Source: G963667975 sp963677395 (GTDB taxonomy: Bacteria; Bacteroidota; Bacteroidia; Bacteroidales; G963667975). From it: a stretch of 64,000 bases of DNA. The stretch lies in the NCBI GenBank assembly GCA_963677395.2, contig OY781965.2, positions 4,030,001 to 4,094,000 of the forward strand, in the 5' to 3' direction. The notes beneath the pieces are model-generated. The model was not told the DNA's origin, made no database searches, and saw only the letters and a program-made list of their open reading frames with translations. This document shows positions 61,949 through 64,000 of the stretch, one piece after another. Position numbers and translations under genes: made by a program. Within the stretch, counting starts at the first letter, position 1. Each line of letters opens with the position of its first letter.

Positions 61949-62404
61949 ATGATGAATAAGGTTCGCCTTACCAAAGAGTTTAAATTCGAGATGGCTCATG
62001 CACTGGATGGTTACGATGGAAGTTGCCGTTTTATTCATGGGCATTCTTACGAAATGTGGGTTACCGTAATTGGAACACCCATTGCGGGTAAAACAAATCC
62101 TAAGCAAGGAATGGTAATGGATTTTGGTGATCTGAAAAAGATTGTTCGTAACGAAATTGTAGATCCGCTCGATCATGCTCTTATGCTTAATCGCAATACC
62201 GTAAGTCCGGATTTAAAAGATTCGCATGAACGCTTTAGCAATATTATATTTGTGGATTATCAACCTACCAGCGAAAATATGCTGATTGACTTTGCGGCAA
62301 GACTTAAACCCCTGCTCCCGGAAAATGCAAAACTTTTCAGCCTCAAATTACGAGAAACCATCACTTCTTATGCCGAATGGTTTGCCGATGATAATGAAGA
62401 ATAA
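61949..62404 (+). CDS. 6-pyruvoyl-tetrahydropterin synthase/QueD-family protein
   Basis: 151 residues. Zinc-site features are the histidine in FEMAHALDGYDG and the HGHSYEMWV pair; the cysteine in GSCRFIHGHSY is the catalytic one in this family. The C-terminal LRETITSYAEW supplies the conserved Glu. The family makes 6-carboxytetrahydropterin for queuosine or tetrahydropterins. Sequence alone does not separate QueD from other subgroups. Start may be at the second Met. 3 bases after endonuclease I; ends at a terminator. Confidence 0.9.
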   Translation: MMNKVRLTKEFKFEMAHALDGYDGSCRFIHGHSYEMWVTVIGTPIAGKTNPKQGMVMDFGDLKKIVRNEIVDPLDHALMLNRNTVSPDLKDSHERFSNIIFVDYQPTSENMLIDFAARLKPLLPENAKLFSLKLRETITSYAEWFADDNEE

Positions 62405-62423
62405 TTAGCTGTTACAATACCTG

Positions 62424-62456
62424 AAAAAGGGACTGAAATCGATCAGTCCCTTTTTT
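62424..62456 (+). terminator. Rho-independent terminator after the QueD-family gene
   Basis: AAAAAGGGACTGA, a six-base loop and TCAGTCCCTTTTTT: a perfect 13-base stem with six T residues. Confidence 0.92.
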
Positions 62457-62457
62457 C

Positions 62458-62575
62458 ATAAAAAGTCTTTTCCAATTATCGTAACTCAGTTTGATTGCTA
62501 TAATTCTATACGTTATCATAGTGAGTTCCGAAAGCCGGGGAAAACATACAAAGACTGCACCTTATAAGGCAACCT
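62458..62575. repeat. MITE-like repeat family P, copy C (degraded)
   Basis: Same order of words as copies A and B: AAAAAGTCTTTT, AACTCAGTTTGATTG, TATAATTC, GTTATCATAGTGAGTTCCGAAAGCCGGGGAAAA, then AAAGACTGCACC and GGCAACCTC. The outer inverted repeats have decayed. It lies immediately after the terminator. Confidence 0.75.
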
Positions 62576-62605
62576 CATATCTTACACTATATTTTTATCA
62601 CAAGC

Positions 62606-62911
62606 TTAAAATAAAAGCTTTCTGCTTACATCTAATTTGTATTTTGCAAACTGAGTGTCACCAGATACTATTTCGACGACATATATTCCAAAAGGTAATT
62701 CAAATGGATTTAGCAATACATTATTTTCTTCAAATATAATACTTTTATAATAGCACATATCCATACCAGTTATCGAGAGTGATAATTTAAATAAACACTT
62801 ATCCGTACTAAAAAATATATTATCATTTTTAAATCCATATATTATTTTTACATTCTGCGACCATTTTTCTTCAACAAATTCAATTCTAAATCCATTCTTT
62901 AATATAATCAT
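62606..62911 (-). CDS. Orphan T9SS sorting-domain-like ORF
   Basis: 101 residues with no signal peptide. The middle and end (LFKLSLSITGMDMCYYKSII, LPFGIYVVEIVSGDTQF and AKYKLDV) look like the beta-sandwich sorting domain at the end of T9SS cargo, though the standard YPNP motif is missing. It may be the remaining C-terminal piece of a larger, decayed gene; the truncated GEVED gene upstream on the same strand is a candidate. Expression and function unknown. Confidence 0.5.
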   Translation of the reverse strand: MIILKNGFRIEFVEEKWSQNVKIIYGFKNDNIFFSTDKCLFKLSLSITGMDMCYYKSIIFEENNVLLNPFELPFGIYVVEIVSGDTQFAKYKLDVSRKLLF

Positions 62912-63468
62912 AGACTTTATATATTTTTAAAATGAAAGGCTGAAAGCTCAACCTTTCATTAAAGGGATAGAAAACATTCTCAACTCATGTTTACACTAGA
63001 AAATAATATTAAAAACCATGAGCATTTAAAAATGTATATCAAAAATACATTATAACTTTAATATTTTAACAAATTTTTAGTTGTATTTTATCCTTCTGAG
63101 ATGTATTTTGTCCTTTTGAGTTGCGCCTTACAACTAAATATACGATCTCTTTTATTTTGCCCAGTCTTAAAAAGTATACAATTATTTATGATTCAACAAA
63201 GTAGATTAGAACACACGTTGTAACTTTTACAAAGGTGCTTTGAGAGATAATATTACATAACACTTTATATTACGGTTGCATTTAACTTCAAAAGAATGAT
63301 CAATAAGTGGAAAAAACTATTTCTGTATTATTTTTTGCCTTCTCAAAATAGATAAAGTCTGTTTCGGAAGCTACAAATACATCTAAATACTAATACATTG
63401 ATTATATATGCGTTATAAGACGTCCTGTTAAAATATTTTTTAATCTGTCACTTACAGCTCAAGTTGGG
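62912..63468. other. AT-rich noncoding region
   Basis: About 560 bases without an open frame or recognisable gene. It has one short tandem repeat, TTGTATTTTATCCTTCTGAG and ATGTATTTTGTCCTTTTGAG at 63081-63120 (20-base period). No terminator or promoter is obvious. Confidence 0.5.
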
Positions 63469-64000
63469 TTAAGGATCGTGATAAATATCTGATGTTGTTT
63501 GAGTAGTGGGATTTATTGTTACCGAACCTGAAACATTACTTGTTATACTACCTCCACTAGAATTTGTTACAATTACGTAATAATAAAATGTTCCTGTTGT
63601 TGAAGTAACAGGAGTATAAGCATCGGTTGTAGCTGATGAATTATGCGTAGCCACCAAGATTCCTCCTGAATTGGATGCAGTATTATTACAATACCAGGCA
63701 TAATTGCTGATTGTTGTTCCACTACTTCCTACCGTAGCTGTTACTAACAAGGCCATCGCAGTTGTATTTTGACAATAAGCTACAGGAGTAGTAGTGGGTA
63801 TTGTACAAGTGGGGGATGAAGCTGCAATAATATTAACACTGTAGTCTTCTGTTTCACCATAATAGTAATTATTGTCGTGATACCAACAAGGATTAATCGT
63901 TGAGAGTACAGATGCAGTACTATTCCCAAAATTTCCAACTACTCTCATTCTTGTGATTCCTATAATTGTATTTAAAGGTATTATTACACTTGTTGAAAAA
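63469..64000 (-). CDS. Partial secreted protein with GEVED-like and Ig-like domains (5' end beyond window)
   Basis: The minus-strand frame is open from 64000 to the stop at 63469, 176 residues visible. The ATG at 63948 is internal. The start reads PLNTIIGITRMRVVG and continues to YYYGETEDYSVNI, a typical GEVED domain of secreted Bacteroidota proteins; a Ser/Thr-rich Ig-like repeat with TGTFYYYVIVTNSSGGSI follows. The chain ends without a T9SS sorting domain, which suggests that it is truncated. Likely an exported or surface protein. Confidence 0.8.
   Translation of the reverse strand, partial: FSTSVIIPLNTIIGITRMRVVGNFGNSTASVLSTINPCWYHDNNYYYGETEDYSVNIIAASSPTCTIPTTTPVAYCQNTTAMALLVTATVGSSGTTISNYAWYCNNTASNSGGILVATHNSSATTDAYTPVTSTTGTFYYYVIVTNSSGGSITSNVSGSVTINPTTQTTSDIYHDP

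Noticed and set aside
1..64000. tRNA, rRNA or transposase genes
   Set aside because: None was recognised when reading both strands for TPsiC-arm words and transposase motifs; faint or diverged ones could be missed.

Overview
The window is a 64 kb chromosomal segment of an anaerobic, low-GC Bacteroidota, most probably of the Bacteroidales/Marinilabiliales group. Supporting signs are the TAnnTTTG promoter -7 boxes in front of many genes, several exported proteins with type IX secretion (T9SS) C-terminal sorting domains, a one-chain pyruvate:ferredoxin oxidoreductase, a class I hybrid cluster protein, and LytTR-type two-component signalling. No rRNA, tRNA, CRISPR array, transposase or integrase gene was recognised.

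Layout. 1-6.6 kb: end of the division/cell-wall cluster (murG partial, murC, ftsQ, ftsA, ftsZ, yqeY-like). 6.7-10.6 kb, minus strand: two cupins with a BFD-like [2Fe-2S] protein, then an rrf2-ferredoxin-hcp operon whose promoter overlaps a 26-bp palindrome, fitting nitrosative-stress detoxification. 11.0-12.9 kb, minus: ECF sigma factor, putative anti-sigma, CnrX/CpxP-like periplasmic protein and a His/Gly-rich exported protein, bracketed by two copies of a MITE-like palindromic repeat. 13.1-22.8 kb: ArsR regulator, adenine deaminase, an acidic conserved protein next to gmk, a membrane protein, tdk and nifJ. 22.9-27.0 kb: an accessory block with a Bro-N/Fic fusion, an SGNH/PKD T9SS protein and a frameshifted small gene, separated by recurring palindromic repeats. 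27.0-31.1 kb: a very large T9SS subtilase. 31.5-36.8 kb: a xanthine dehydrogenase-type operon (xdhC, FeS/FAD subunit, Mo subunit) plus a lipoprotein. 37.5-38.6 kb: rpsF-rpsR-rplI. 38.7-40.5 kb: LytTR response regulator and its kinase. 40.8-48.8 kb: a small exported TonB-C-like protein, dnaX and two M16 peptidases. 48.9-49.9 kb: noncoding DNA with tandem repeats. 49.9-60.1 kb: gpsA, a folK-deoxynucleoside kinase pair, a fungal-DCD1-like dCMP deaminase, a SpoU methyltransferase, mreC-mreD and serS-TPR-rsmA. 60.2-64 kb: mntP, T9SS endonuclease I, a QueD-family protein, an orphan T9SS-domain ORF and a truncated GEVED protein at the right edge.

Most genes are housekeeping. The less ordinary material is the repeat-bounded accessory block at 23-27 kb, the repeat-bracketed sigma-factor operon at 11-13 kb, the Rrf2 operator, the P-loop/deaminase fusion at 52.8 kb, and at least three families of dispersed noncoding repeats. 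Deoxynucleotide metabolism recurs (tdk, deoxynucleoside kinase, dCMP deaminase, adenine deaminase, xanthine dehydrogenase), suggesting good purine and pyrimidine salvage. All functional statements are read from sequence motifs without database searches.
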